A DNA stretch of 34,566 bases from Candidatus Binataceae bacterium (GTDB lineage: Bacteria > Desulfobacterota > Binatia > Binatales > Binataceae): the NCBI GenBank assembly GCA_015478645.1, contig JADMIL010000035.1, positions 1 through 34,566 on the forward strand. The letters run 5' to 3'. Numbering within the stretch: position 1 is the first letter of the stretch; each line of letters opens with the position of its first letter. The notes beneath the pieces were generated by a model that was given only the letters and a program-made list of their open reading frames with translations, did no database searches and was not told where the DNA came from. This document shows positions 1-7,713 of this stretch, piece after piece. The translations under genes were made by a program, and so were the position numbers.

Positions 1-54
1 CGGGATTCTTCGCTGCGCTCAGAATGACAACCTAACTTGCGCAGAGGTTCCTTA
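1..54. repeat. Dispersed palindromic repeat, right half (copy R1), cut by the window edge
   Basis: The stretch carries GGGATTCTTCGCTGCGCTCA, then AATGACA, and ends in a GCAGAGGTTCC terminus. It is the reverse complement, with few mismatches, of the last 52 bases of the window and matches the right halves of the copies near 7.5 and 33.1 kb. Its end supplies the TAA stop codon (52-54) of the neighbouring amidohydrolase. The left half lies outside the window. It may also act as a hairpin downstream of the five-gene operon, but that is inference. Confidence 0.85.
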
Positions 55-1509
55 GCGCGCGGCCAGCTTACTCACCGCGCCTTCGACCACGGTACCTTTG
101 AAGAAATCCGGATTGGCCGCGGTCCAGAATTCGGCCGCGTCGGTAAACACCATTGCGCGGAAATCGTCCGCGCTCATCACGCCGTGCTCGACCATTTCAT
201 AGGCTTCTTCAGCCGCTTCGGCCATTTCAGGCACGTCCCAATGGCCCAGGTCGGAGCCGTACAGCACGTGCAGACGCGCGCCGAAGGGCGAGCCCTTGCC
301 GTCGAAGGCGAGCGCGTTAAGCGGGTCGTCGCCCTCGCATCCGAAGTAAAAGCGCCGGGTGAAAATGTCGCGCAGATCTTCGGGCCGGGTGACGCCGCTC
401 GGGCCCCATTCGTCGAGCAGCGCGGGATCCTCGCCGCGGCTCATCAGCCCCTTGAAACTCGCCAGCATCTCGGCCGCGCGGCCGGGGAACTCGCGCGCGC
501 CATAGCGGCCGGCCAGTTCGGCAAAGAGGGAATCGTCGATGCCGGCCGGGTTGTAATTTTCGATCGCGATGCGGTTGCGCTTGTGCCAATGCGAAATCGC
601 GTCGCAGTAGAGATTGCGCGCCCAGGCCACGCCGCCCTCCATGAAGGCAAAGCGCAGCTCCGGAAAGCGCTGCGGCACGCCGCCCATCAGCAGGCCGCGG
701 CAAACCGCGTCGGCGCTCGAGGCGAAGTTGCCCAGATGATTGTGGACGTAGTTCGACGGCGTCGCGCGGCTGCCCCATCCGTAGCCCACCGAATGGAAAG
801 TCGGCGAGACCTTGAGCTCGAGGCATTTCCTCCACACCGGATCGTAGTCGTACTCGCTGTCGAGTCCGTAGGTATCGATCCACGACGAGTAGCGCGCGGC
901 CTCCGGCGAGATGCGCTGCGCGATCCCGACCGGACGGCGCACGTAGCTCGCCATCATCACGGCGCGCAGGCCCAGCTCGCCGACCGCGTACTCGAGTTCC
1001 TCGATCGCCTCGCGCGGCGTATGCATCGGGATAGTCGCGACCGGGATCAGCCGGTCGGTCAGCCCGGCAAACATGTCGGCCTTCATCCGGTTGAGCGCGC
1101 GGGCGGCGGCGCGGCGCACCTCCTCATCCTCCATGTTCATCGCGAGCAGCCCCAGGGTCGGATAGACCACCGAGACGTCGAGTCCCATCTCGTCCATCCG
1201 CTCGTGAAACAACTGCGGCATCAGCGCGGTCGCGAGGTCGCGCGTGTTGCGCGCGGGACAGCCCCACCAGGTCGGCCGGATCACGCGGCGATCATGCCGT
1301 TCGGCGGGCGAGAAATCGCGCCACCGCGGATCGAGAAACCCGTCGAAAAATACCGCCTTGAAGCGATCGATAATCCGCGCTCCGGCGACCGCCGCGATGT
1401 AATCCTGGAACAGCGCCGGCAGCTCCATCTGATGGCCGTCGGAATCGATAATCGGATGCTTCAGGCGCGCGCGGATCGCGGCCGACTTCGATGGATGAGT
1501 GGTTGCCAT
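52..1509 (-). CDS. Amidohydrolase-2 family metal-dependent hydrolase
   Basis: This 485-residue protein belongs to the amidohydrolase-2 (TIM-barrel, metal-dependent) family that includes aminocarboxymuconate-semialdehyde decarboxylase-like enzymes. The N-terminal metal motif is seen as DSDGH at about residues 22-26, a second His follows in SPTFHSVGYG, and the catalytic Asp sits in YGSDLGHWD near the C-terminus. The ATG at 1509 is preceded by a perfect AGGAGG (1518-1523) eight bases upstream, so the start is secure. It is the last gene of the run that begins with the LuxE-like gene, 41 bases after the histidine kinase. Substrate cannot be read from sequence; hydrolysis or decarboxylation of a carboxylated or amide substrate is the family role. 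The stop codon coincides with the boundary of repeat R1. Confidence 0.85.
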   Translation of the reverse strand: MATTHPSKSAAIRARLKHPIIDSDGHQMELPALFQDYIAAVAGARIIDRFKAVFFDGFLDPRWRDFSPAERHDRRVIRPTWWGCPARNTRDLATALMPQLFHERMDEMGLDVSVVYPTLGLLAMNMEDEEVRRAAARALNRMKADMFAGLTDRLIPVATIPMHTPREAIEELEYAVGELGLRAVMMASYVRRPVGIAQRISPEAARYSSWIDTYGLDSEYDYDPVWRKCLELKVSPTFHSVGYGWGSRATPSNYVHNHLGNFASSADAVCRGLLMGGVPQRFPELRFAFMEGGVAWARNLYCDAISHWHKRNRIAIENYNPAGIDDSLFAELAGRYGAREFPGRAAEMLASFKGLMSRGEDPALLDEWGPSGVTRPEDLRDIFTRRFYFGCEGDDPLNALAFDGKGSPFGARLHVLYGSDLGHWDVPEMAEAAEEAYEMVEHGVMSADDFRAMVFTDAAEFWTAANPDFFKGTVVEGAVSKLAAR

Positions 1510-1550
1510 GTCGCGATCCTCCTGAGGTGTGGCGATGCGCGGGCGCCGGT

Positions 1551-2885
1551 CTAACGCGAGGGCGGGTCGATCGGCAGTTGAACGATCAGGTTGAGCCCCC
1601 AGCCCTCGTCGACCCGCGCCTGGATCTTGCCGCCGTCGGCCTCGACCAGCGCATGCGCAATATAGCGGCCGAGTGCCGACGATCGCGCGCCATCGACGGC
1701 CAGGTTGGGCCGCGCGAAAATATGCGCGATTTCGTTAGGCGTCGCCTCCGGACCGGTGTCGCTCACCTCGACGATGATCCAGTCGCCGCGCTGCGTAGTC
1801 TGCAAGCGCACCTCGCCGGCCGGTGTGCGCCGGATCGCGCTGGTCAGCAGGTTGGCGATAATCCGTTCGAGATGCAGCGGGTCGAGATTGGCGCGCGGCA
1901 GGCCGCCCAGTTCGATCCGCATACGCAGCCCCTTGAGCCGCGCCTCGATATTGCAATGGTCCGCGGTCTCGGCCACCACCGCGTTGGCGTCGACCACGCG
2001 CCAGTTCGGCCGCAGCCGCTGCTCTTCGAGCAGGTAGAGGTCGAGCACATTCTTGACCAGCAGATCCATCGAGGTGGTCGTCGACCACACGCGCGAGAGC
2101 AGGTTGCTGCGCTCCTTGTCGTCGAGTTCATCCTCGACCAGCAAGGTGACCAGCCCGACCAGCGTCGCCAGCGGATTGCGGATGTCGTGGGTCATGGTCG
2201 AGATCTGCGTTTCGCGAAAGGCCGCCGCCTCGGCCAACTGGATTAACTGGCGGCGCAGCCGGCGCCGGTAGCGATCGAGAAACACCGCCGTGAATTGTGA
2301 CAGCGTCAGCGCGGCCAGCAAGCCGAGCATACGGTGAATCTCGAACGGACGGCCGAGCGGGATCGCGGCTTCGGCAAGCACGAACAGAATGAAACACGCC
2401 AGGTTGAGCGCCAACTGCCAGCGCCAGCCCCAGATCACGAATGCCGCCGTCGCGAAGGGACAAAGAATTATTGTGATGTAACGGGTGTTTGGCTCATGCG
2501 TGACCTCGCTGATCCGGATCACCAGCGAAATCATCGTGATGCAGGTGAGCAGCGACCACAGGCGCCAATGGGCACGGAAGCCGGGCAGCCAGGTCAGTCC
2601 GAAAAAAGCCAGTACGGTCGCCAGCGCAATCCAGTGATAGGGCGAGACCTCGATCGATCCCGCCAACAGATGCGTGCGCGAATCGACCGCGATATATGCG
2701 AGCAGAAAGAAAACCCCGATCGGCCCCGACTTCTTGAGAATATCGATCGCTTCGAGGTTGTCGTCGAACTGCTCTTCGATCTGCCGCGGCGTAACGCGCG
2801 GCGGACGCGGCTGCGGCGCCGCCGGCGAACCGGCGTTCTTGCGGGCTCCACCGACGCCCGTCCTTGCTGATGCTGTTGCCCCCAC
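1551..2885 (-). CDS. Membrane-bound sensor histidine kinase
   Basis: This 444-residue protein has a Pro/Arg-rich cytoplasmic leader, about six hydrophobic segments between residues 54 and 204, a HisKA dimerisation region with the H-box MTHDIRNPLA (His233), and an HATPase domain with G1 box VSDTG (354-358) and a G2-like segment LGRYIAHALVEADGG. The N-box (NLLTSAIRRTP) is divergent, lacking the usual second Asn, so catalytic strength is uncertain. The start is a GTG eleven bases after the aminotransferase stop; no ATG exists near it. No response regulator is adjacent; the only receiver protein in the window is 31 kb away. Its place inside the LuxE/LuxC/aminotransferase run suggests it senses a membrane or lipid-related signal for that operon, which is inference. 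Confidence 0.85.
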   Translation of the reverse strand: MGATASARTGVGGARKNAGSPAAPQPRPPRVTPRQIEEQFDDNLEAIDILKKSGPIGVFFLLAYIAVDSRTHLLAGSIEVSPYHWIALATVLAFFGLTWLPGFRAHWRLWSLLTCITMISLVIRISEVTHEPNTRYITIILCPFATAAFVIWGWRWQLALNLACFILFVLAEAAIPLGRPFEIHRMLGLLAALTLSQFTAVFLDRYRRRLRRQLIQLAEAAAFRETQISTMTHDIRNPLATLVGLVTLLVEDELDDKERSNLLSRVWSTTTSMDLLVKNVLDLYLLEEQRLRPNWRVVDANAVVAETADHCNIEARLKGLRMRIELGGLPRANLDPLHLERIIANLLTSAIRRTPAGEVRLQTTQRGDWIIVEVSDTGPEATPNEIAHIFARPNLAVDGARSSALGRYIAHALVEADGGKIQARVDEGWGLNLIVQLPIDPPSR

Positions 2886-2896
2886 GCCTATAATCC

Positions 2897-4102
2897 CTAC
2901 GCGCCGCGCCGCAATCCTACAAGTGCATCCGTCATCGCCGCCAGCGCGAAATCGACCTCCGTCTCCGCGATCGTCAACGGCGGCGCCATCCGCACCACCC
3001 GATCGGCGTTGAGCGTCCAGTTGATGATCACCCCGCGCGCGATCGTCGCGGCGACAAATCGATGGGCCGTCGCGGCCTGGGCGAATTCAAGCCCGGCCAG
3101 CAGGCCGATACCGCGCAGCGCCACGATTTCCGTCCCCACCAGCCCGGCGAGCCGCGCCCGCAACGCGACGCCGACGCGTTCCGCCCGCTCCCAGAGCCGC
3201 TCCGCCACGATCACCTCGAGCGCCGCCAGTCCGGCCGCGCACGACAGCGGATGCCCCCCGAAGGTCGTAATATGGCCGAGCGGCGGATCGTGCGCCAGTT
3301 TCGCCATCAATTCGTCGCGCCCGGCAAATGCGCCCAGCGGCAGCCCGCCGCCAAGCGCCTTGGCCAGTACGACCAGGTCGGGCACGACCCCGCTATGCTC
3401 CATCGCAAAGAGCCGGCCCGTGCGGCCCAGCCCGGTCAGCACTTCGTCGAAGATCAGGATCGCGCCGCTCCGATCGCAGCGCTCGCGCAGCGCCATCATG
3501 AACTCGCGCGAGGGTATCCGCACGCCGCCCTCGGCCTGCACCGGCTCGACCACCACCGCCGCGACGCTGTGATCGATCGCCGTGAGCGCTGCGGCGTCAT
3601 CGTACGGCAGATGGCGCACCGGGCCCGGCAGCGTCCCAAACGGCGCGCGAAATGCCGCGTTGCCCATCAGCGCGAGCGCGCCCATCGTGTCGCCATGATA
3701 GGCGCCGTCGAAGGCGACGAAGCCCTCACGTCCGGTATGCTTGCGCGCGGTTTTCAGCGCGCCCTCGATCGCCTCGGCGCCGCTGTTGGTGAAATAAACC
3801 CGGCCGAGCGCCGGCGGCAGCAGCTCCGCGATCCGTGCGGCCAGGCGTGCCTGCGCTGCGATCACATACTCGCCGTAGACCATCACGTGCAGATGGCGGC
3901 GGGCCTGCTCCGCGATCGCGGCGCGCACCGCCGGATGACCGTGGCCGAGCGCGCTCACGCCGATCCCGGCGATAAAATCGAGATAGCGCCGCCCGTCCGC
4001 GGCGTAAATCCACGCGCCCTCGGCACGCACAATTTCAAGTCCGATCGGCGCCGCCGAGGTCTGCGCCAGATGGCGCGTGAAATCCTCGCGCGCGCCGCTC
4101 AT
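2897..4102 (-). CDS. Class III PLP-dependent aminotransferase
   Basis: This 401-residue protein belongs to the class III aminotransferase family (acetylornithine, ornithine, putrescine, GABA and omega-amino transaminases). Visible landmarks are the PLP phosphate-binding segment NSGAEAIEGALKTAR (106-120), the Asp of IFDEV (219) that contacts the pyridine nitrogen, and the Schiff-base Lys248 in LVVLAKALGGG. Length is normal for the family. The ATG at 4102 overlaps the TGA of the LuxC-like gene as ATGA, which decides the start; the frame stays open 34 codons further upstream but that part overlaps the upstream gene and is not typical of the family. Because its partners make an aldehyde, it may aminate that aldehyde to an amine. 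Ordinary amino-acid metabolism such as ornithine or GABA transamination remains possible. Confidence 0.9.
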   Translation of the reverse strand: MSGAREDFTRHLAQTSAAPIGLEIVRAEGAWIYAADGRRYLDFIAGIGVSALGHGHPAVRAAIAEQARRHLHVMVYGEYVIAAQARLAARIAELLPPALGRVYFTNSGAEAIEGALKTARKHTGREGFVAFDGAYHGDTMGALALMGNAAFRAPFGTLPGPVRHLPYDDAAALTAIDHSVAAVVVEPVQAEGGVRIPSREFMMALRERCDRSGAILIFDEVLTGLGRTGRLFAMEHSGVVPDLVVLAKALGGGLPLGAFAGRDELMAKLAHDPPLGHITTFGGHPLSCAAGLAALEVIVAERLWERAERVGVALRARLAGLVGTEIVALRGIGLLAGLEFAQAATAHRFVAATIARGVIINWTLNADRVVRMAPPLTIAETEVDFALAAMTDALVGLRRGA

Positions 4103-5466
4103 CGCCCACCGCCCATCAGGCGCAGGAACCCGCCACCGCCGTGCGGCCATCCGATCGGCGGCGATTGCATCGCACCCGGCGCGCAGCACCAGGTCACGCC
4201 GCACGCGTCGATCAAGCGGGCGAACTCAGCCGTGCGCTCCGGTGGCGCGGCCAGCGCGATCGCTTCGAGCCGGCCGGCCGCGGGTGCCAGTCGAAGCTTT
4301 AGGTCGTCGAGGCCGGTAAACGGCGAAACCGTCACCGTGCGGAATCCCGGCGACGGCGTAAACTTCCCGCCGGCGTCGTGGATCACCGTCCAGCCGAAGC
4401 TCTGCCCGGCGAGACCACCCTCGACCAGCTCGACCGCCTCGCCCCCGATCGCCCGCCAGCGGGCGCTTTCGCGCATCCGCCGGATCGCGGCCGCGTCCTC
4501 GAGCGCGTAGCGCCGCGGCGGCGGAAACTTCACCGCGAAGCGCTCGAGCGCGGCCGCCAGGATACCTGCGAAATCGCGCGACCCGTCGTGGCCGCCGGCG
4601 GCGCGCCCGGTCTCGACGAAGATATGGTGTGGCGAGAGACAGCCCAGTTGCTCACCCAGGCTGACGTCGCGCGCGATTGCGCCGGCGACTTTATCGGCGA
4701 TCGGTCCGGCGGCAAATTCCGCGCTGACGATCGCGCCGCTCATACGATGGCCAAAACCCAGCGCCGCGCCGCCAATGGTTTTCGCATTCGGCCCGGCGCC
4801 TGCGTTAGCGTTGAGTTCGGCGAGGGTCCCGTCGTCGCCATAGGCCACCAGCCAGGCGCACGCTCCGCGCAGCGCGGCATTCGCCGCGGCGTCATCGCGG
4901 CTCCAGTTGAAAACCGCGAGGCGCGCGCCGACCTCGGCGTCGGCCAGCGCAATCGAATGCGCAAATTTGGCGAAGAAGACCGGTTCGGCGGTCGCCGTCT
5001 TGATGATCAGGCCGCAGCCGGCGACCAGCGCAATCGCGACCTCATGCAGCCCGGCGCCCGGCACATTGCCCGCCATCACCAGCGCGCCGAGTTCGCCGCG
5101 CGCGGCCGACGATGCGCCTCGCGCGAGCGCGTCGAGCGCCTCACGCGAGAAAGGCGCAAGCACGGCGTCGATCGATTCGTCGAGCAGCGCCTCGGTGTAG
5201 CCCCACGCGGCGGCAATTTCGGCGACGGTCTCGGCCCGCGGCGCAAAATGGCGGTCGCGCCAGCGCTCGCCGGCATCCGCGATCGCCGAGGCGATCCGCG
5301 CCGCCGGAATCGGGCGATCGAGCGCCGCCGCGGTACGCTCCGCCGCCGCACAGATTCGTTCGGCGAGTGAGCCCGGCACAAGAGCGATCGGCGCGCGCGG
5401 CGCAATCGCCCGAGCTTCGGTTTCGCCGCCTTGGCCGGCGATGTGCGCGCTAGTCGGCGGCTTCAT
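4099..5466 (-). CDS. LuxC-like acyl-CoA / acyl-enzyme reductase
   Basis: The 455-residue product matches the LuxC acyl-CoA reductase family, relatives of aldehyde dehydrogenases that reduce an activated acyl group to the aldehyde with NADPH. Evidence includes VMAGNVPGAGLHEVA (130-144) in the nucleotide-binding region, GCGLIIKTA, and the likely catalytic Cys276 in LGEQLGCLSPHHIF. Length is close to the usual 470-480. The start is set by an ATGA overlap with the upstream LuxE-like gene (ATG 5464-5466); the frame is open far upstream but that is shadow coding. In luminous bacteria LuxC and LuxE form a complex that produces the luciferase aldehyde; luciferase genes are absent here, so the aldehyde must have another fate, plausibly the aminotransferase overlapping its 3' end. 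Confidence 0.88.
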   Translation of the reverse strand: MKPPTSAHIAGQGGETEARAIAPRAPIALVPGSLAERICAAAERTAAALDRPIPAARIASAIADAGERWRDRHFAPRAETVAEIAAAWGYTEALLDESIDAVLAPFSREALDALARGASSAARGELGALVMAGNVPGAGLHEVAIALVAGCGLIIKTATAEPVFFAKFAHSIALADAEVGARLAVFNWSRDDAAANAALRGACAWLVAYGDDGTLAELNANAGAGPNAKTIGGAALGFGHRMSGAIVSAEFAAGPIADKVAGAIARDVSLGEQLGCLSPHHIFVETGRAAGGHDGSRDFAGILAAALERFAVKFPPPRRYALEDAAAIRRMRESARWRAIGGEAVELVEGGLAGQSFGWTVIHDAGGKFTPSPGFRTVTVSPFTGLDDLKLRLAPAAGRLEAIALAAPPERTAEFARLIDACGVTWCCAPGAMQSPPIGWPHGGGGFLRLMGGGR

Positions 5467-6596
5467 CGCGGTCGCTCCGCCTTGCGGCGCGCCGGAACCT
5501 GCGTCATCGCGATGCGCGCGAACTCGTCGATACTCAAGGCGCAGCCGCGCGCGCCACCCGCCGCGGCCCGCCCGATCAGTGCCACCGCGCCGCCGCGCAC
5601 CGCGCCAAAATCCTCGGTCATAACCGCCGAAATCGAGCCCACGTTGGCGAGGTCGAAGAACGTGATCAAGCCGACCCGCCCGGGGCCGGCGGGCGCGAGC
5701 GTCACCGGGTCGAGCGCGACCGCGCGCAGCCACGGCGGCCCGATCTTCATCCTGAAACCCGGCGGCGCGGCGGCCGCGGCCGAGTTAAACGGCGTCGCGT
5801 CGTACAGTTGCGAGCACATCTCGGTCATTCCGTATTCGTTAATCACCAGCGCCGGCGCGAGGCCCAGCATGCGGCCGGCCTCGGCGATCACTTCGGCCGC
5901 GCTTAGCGGAATCGACTGACCCTTGGCTCCGCCCGTATCCATCAGGCGCGAGCCCGCGGCCAGCCGTAGATTGCGCCGGCGTCCGTCGCTTGCGCGCACC
6001 AATGCCGCAAACGCGGCGGTGGTCGCCAGAATACATACCGGCGTGCCCGACGCTTCCGCCGCCGCCAGAAAATCCAGTGCCGCCGCGCCGTCGACCCCGT
6101 CGGCCGTCGCCGCGCACAGCGTCGGTTCCGCGCCGAACTCCTCGATACACCAGCTTATCATCGTCGAGAGCGACGATTCGGGCATCCGATCGGCGGTCGG
6201 ATGCAGCGCCAGCATCGCCATTCGCCGTCCGTCGGCAAAAAGCATTCGCCGCAGATGGGCGATCGCGCTGGCGCGATAAATCTCCGGCCGCGGCACCAGA
6301 TGCCGTCCGCGTTCGCTGAAACCGATACTCGTGCCGCTCGTCATAAAAGCCCGCCGATTCGCCGCGCCAGCCTCGGCCCGATTCTCGATTCGCGCATGCT
6401 TGAAGGCGACCGTGCTGACCGCCGGGATTTCCGCCACGGTGCGCACGGCAGCCGGCGTCACGCCACGGCCGCGGCAATATTCGCGATAGACGGAAACCTC
6501 GGAGAACTGATAGCGAAAGACCTCGAGCGCCAACGGTTCGAATTGTTCCGGGCGGGGCTCATGGATGAACGACAGGACTGCGTCGTATATTGACAT
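5463..6596 (-). CDS. LuxE-like acyl-protein synthetase (acyl activation)
   Basis: From the ATG at 6596 the product is 377 residues, the normal LuxE length. LuxE enzymes activate a carboxylic acid with ATP to an acyl-AMP, move the acyl group to their own Cys, and pass it to LuxC. Visible motifs are the ATP-loop TSGTS (86-90), MDTGG (219-223), the adenylation-type EYGMTEM (254-260), DLANVGS (315-321), and near the C-terminus GR followed by ARGCALS with Cys352, the likely acyl carrier by position. The longer frame upstream (to 6698) looks spurious. No clear Shine-Dalgarno precedes the ATG. It is the first gene of the minus-strand operon and its stop overlaps luxC-like by ATGA. The acyl substrate cannot be deduced. 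Confidence 0.87.
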   Translation of the reverse strand: MSIYDAVLSFIHEPRPEQFEPLALEVFRYQFSEVSVYREYCRGRGVTPAAVRTVAEIPAVSTVAFKHARIENRAEAGAANRRAFMTSGTSIGFSERGRHLVPRPEIYRASAIAHLRRMLFADGRRMAMLALHPTADRMPESSLSTMISWCIEEFGAEPTLCAATADGVDGAAALDFLAAAEASGTPVCILATTAAFAALVRASDGRRRNLRLAAGSRLMDTGGAKGQSIPLSAAEVIAEAGRMLGLAPALVINEYGMTEMCSQLYDATPFNSAAAAAPPGFRMKIGPPWLRAVALDPVTLAPAGPGRVGLITFFDLANVGSISAVMTEDFGAVRGGAVALIGRAAAGGARGCALSIDEFARIAMTQVPARRKAERPR

Positions 6597-6817
6597 TTGA
6601 ACGGGTCGCGCGCGCGATCCAACTGGAGGATGCGATCGGCTACCGCGCTCGATAAGGATGATGGCATCAGGGCGCAGGATCGTACAATGCCACGGCACCG
6701 GCGGCAGGTCTGTGAAGCGCAGCGTTTACGACACACAATATGGCCGTATTTAACTCGATTGAGCGATCTGATAAAAAATTAGGCGGGAACGGATGTCGCC
6801 TCGGAGGGGCACATCGA
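6597..6817. promoter_or_regulatory. Divergent intergenic region between the LuxE-like operon and the small secreted protein
   Basis: This 221-base stretch separates two divergent starts, so it must hold promoters for both if each gene is transcribed. The part at 6745-6785 is distinctly AT-rich (runs such as GATAAAAAATTAGG) compared with its surroundings. No clean -35/-10 pair was recognised. A GGAGGGG ribosome site lies at 6803-6809 for the plus-strand gene. Confidence 0.4.
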
Positions 6818-7303
6818 ATGAGAAAGTTTATTGCGGGTGTGGTGGTGGGATTCCTGGTGAGTTGCGGGATAGGGTTTGCGGCGACGAGTTTCGATCATAA
6901 CGGGATCTTCTGGAACAAGCTCAATACCTCCGCCAAGACCGGCTACATCAACGGCTACGGTGACGCGATGCAGGTCAGTGTCGGTAAGCTCGACAGCCTC
7001 AACATCGCGGGTAAACTCTTCCATTGGAAGGGCTCCAACAAGATTATCCGGCAGCTCTCGCGCGAACTGTCGACCAATGGCCTGAGTACCGACGCCGCCG
7101 TCAAGAATCTGGATTCGCTCTACGCCAATCCCAAGTACAGCGAACTCGATCTCGGACAGGCGCTGCAATATCTCGCCGCGCGCAACGGCGGCGATCAGAG
7201 CGACCTCGGCGATGCGACCGCGGGTGAGGCGACCGTCAGCCGGCCCGCTGCCAGCAACCCACCGGCATCGCCCAAGCCGTCGACGGCAGCCAAACTCAAA
7301 TAA
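6818..7303 (+). CDS. Small secreted or membrane-anchored hypothetical protein
   Basis: I do not recognise a named family. The ATG at 6818 is preceded by GGAGGGG with eight-base spacing, giving 161 residues; an upstream in-frame ATG (6740) lacks such a site. The N-terminus MRKFIAGVVVGFLVSCGIGF followed by AA looks like a signal peptide or anchor. The body has a W-x-x-L...GYINGYGDAM pattern and a later LDSLYANPKYSELDLGQAL pattern, reminiscent of small secreted proteins with a GYI-G motif (Rap1a/Tai-like arrangement), but that likeness is weak. The last 35 residues are rich in Ala, Pro and Ser, a low-complexity tail. It stands alone, divergent from the LuxE-like operon. Confidence 0.75.
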   Translation: MRKFIAGVVVGFLVSCGIGFAATSFDHNGIFWNKLNTSAKTGYINGYGDAMQVSVGKLDSLNIAGKLFHWKGSNKIIRQLSRELSTNGLSTDAAVKNLDSLYANPKYSELDLGQALQYLAARNGGDQSDLGDATAGEATVSRPAASNPPASPKPSTAAKLK

Positions 7304-7713
7304 CGTTTCGCGCTGCGCGCTGAACGGCTTCGACGGGCCTGACTTGGCCGCGACGATGCACTGCGGCGTCTCCGCCCCGTCCCACGATTTTTCGCGTGGC
7401 TCGAGGATGCCCACTGATCGCCGATCGCTGCGCGATTGTTGCCCGCGTGATCGGCCGCCCAGGAAACCTCTGCACAAGACAGATTTGTCACCCTGAGCGA
7501 AAGCTGCTGTAGCGAATGAGTCCCGGTGCTGGATTTTTTCGGGATTCTTCGCAAGCTCAGAATGACAACTTGGCTTGTGCAGAGGTTCCCTAATGCGATC
7601 GATTGACACCCCAGCCGCCGCCGACTTACGGTTCTCCGGTTAGTCCAATGCCTTACCTGCGATTCGCATCCGGCGCGGCATACTATGACGCGGCCGGTGG
7701 GAGCTGAACGGCG
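7304..7713. other. Intergenic stretch of 410 bases with repeat R2
   Basis: No gene is supported here. The centre is the palindromic repeat copy at 7461-7593. Ten bases past the repeat a TTGACA (7603-7608) could serve as a -35 element for the following lyase-family gene, but no convincing -10 stands at the right distance. The reading frames crossing this region are shadows with no family resemblance. Confidence 0.6.
7461..7593 (+). repeat. Full-length palindromic dispersed repeat (copy R2)
   Basis: The copy runs from AGGAAACCTCTGCACAAG to its inverted match CTTGTGCAGAGGTTCCCTA, so it has terminal inverted repeats of about 18 bases. Inside are a left block TTGTCACCCTGAGCGAAAG and a right block GGGATTCTTCGCAAGCTCAG plus AATGACAA, which are partly complementary. 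The two blocks differ (CCCTGAG versus TTCTGAG), giving the element a polarity; this copy has the same orientation as the copy at 33 kb. Length is about 133 bases and it encodes nothing, as expected of a MITE-like element. Confidence 0.8.

Noticed and set aside
37-1554. A 505-codon plus-strand frame opposite the amidohydrolase
   Set aside because: The product is Arg/Ala/Val-rich with no family signature, and lies opposite a gene with clear motifs; GC-rich DNA gives such shadow frames.
2897-6596. A bioluminescence (lux) operon
   Set aside because: LuxC- and LuxE-like genes are present but luxA, luxB and luxD are absent, and an aminotransferase follows instead.
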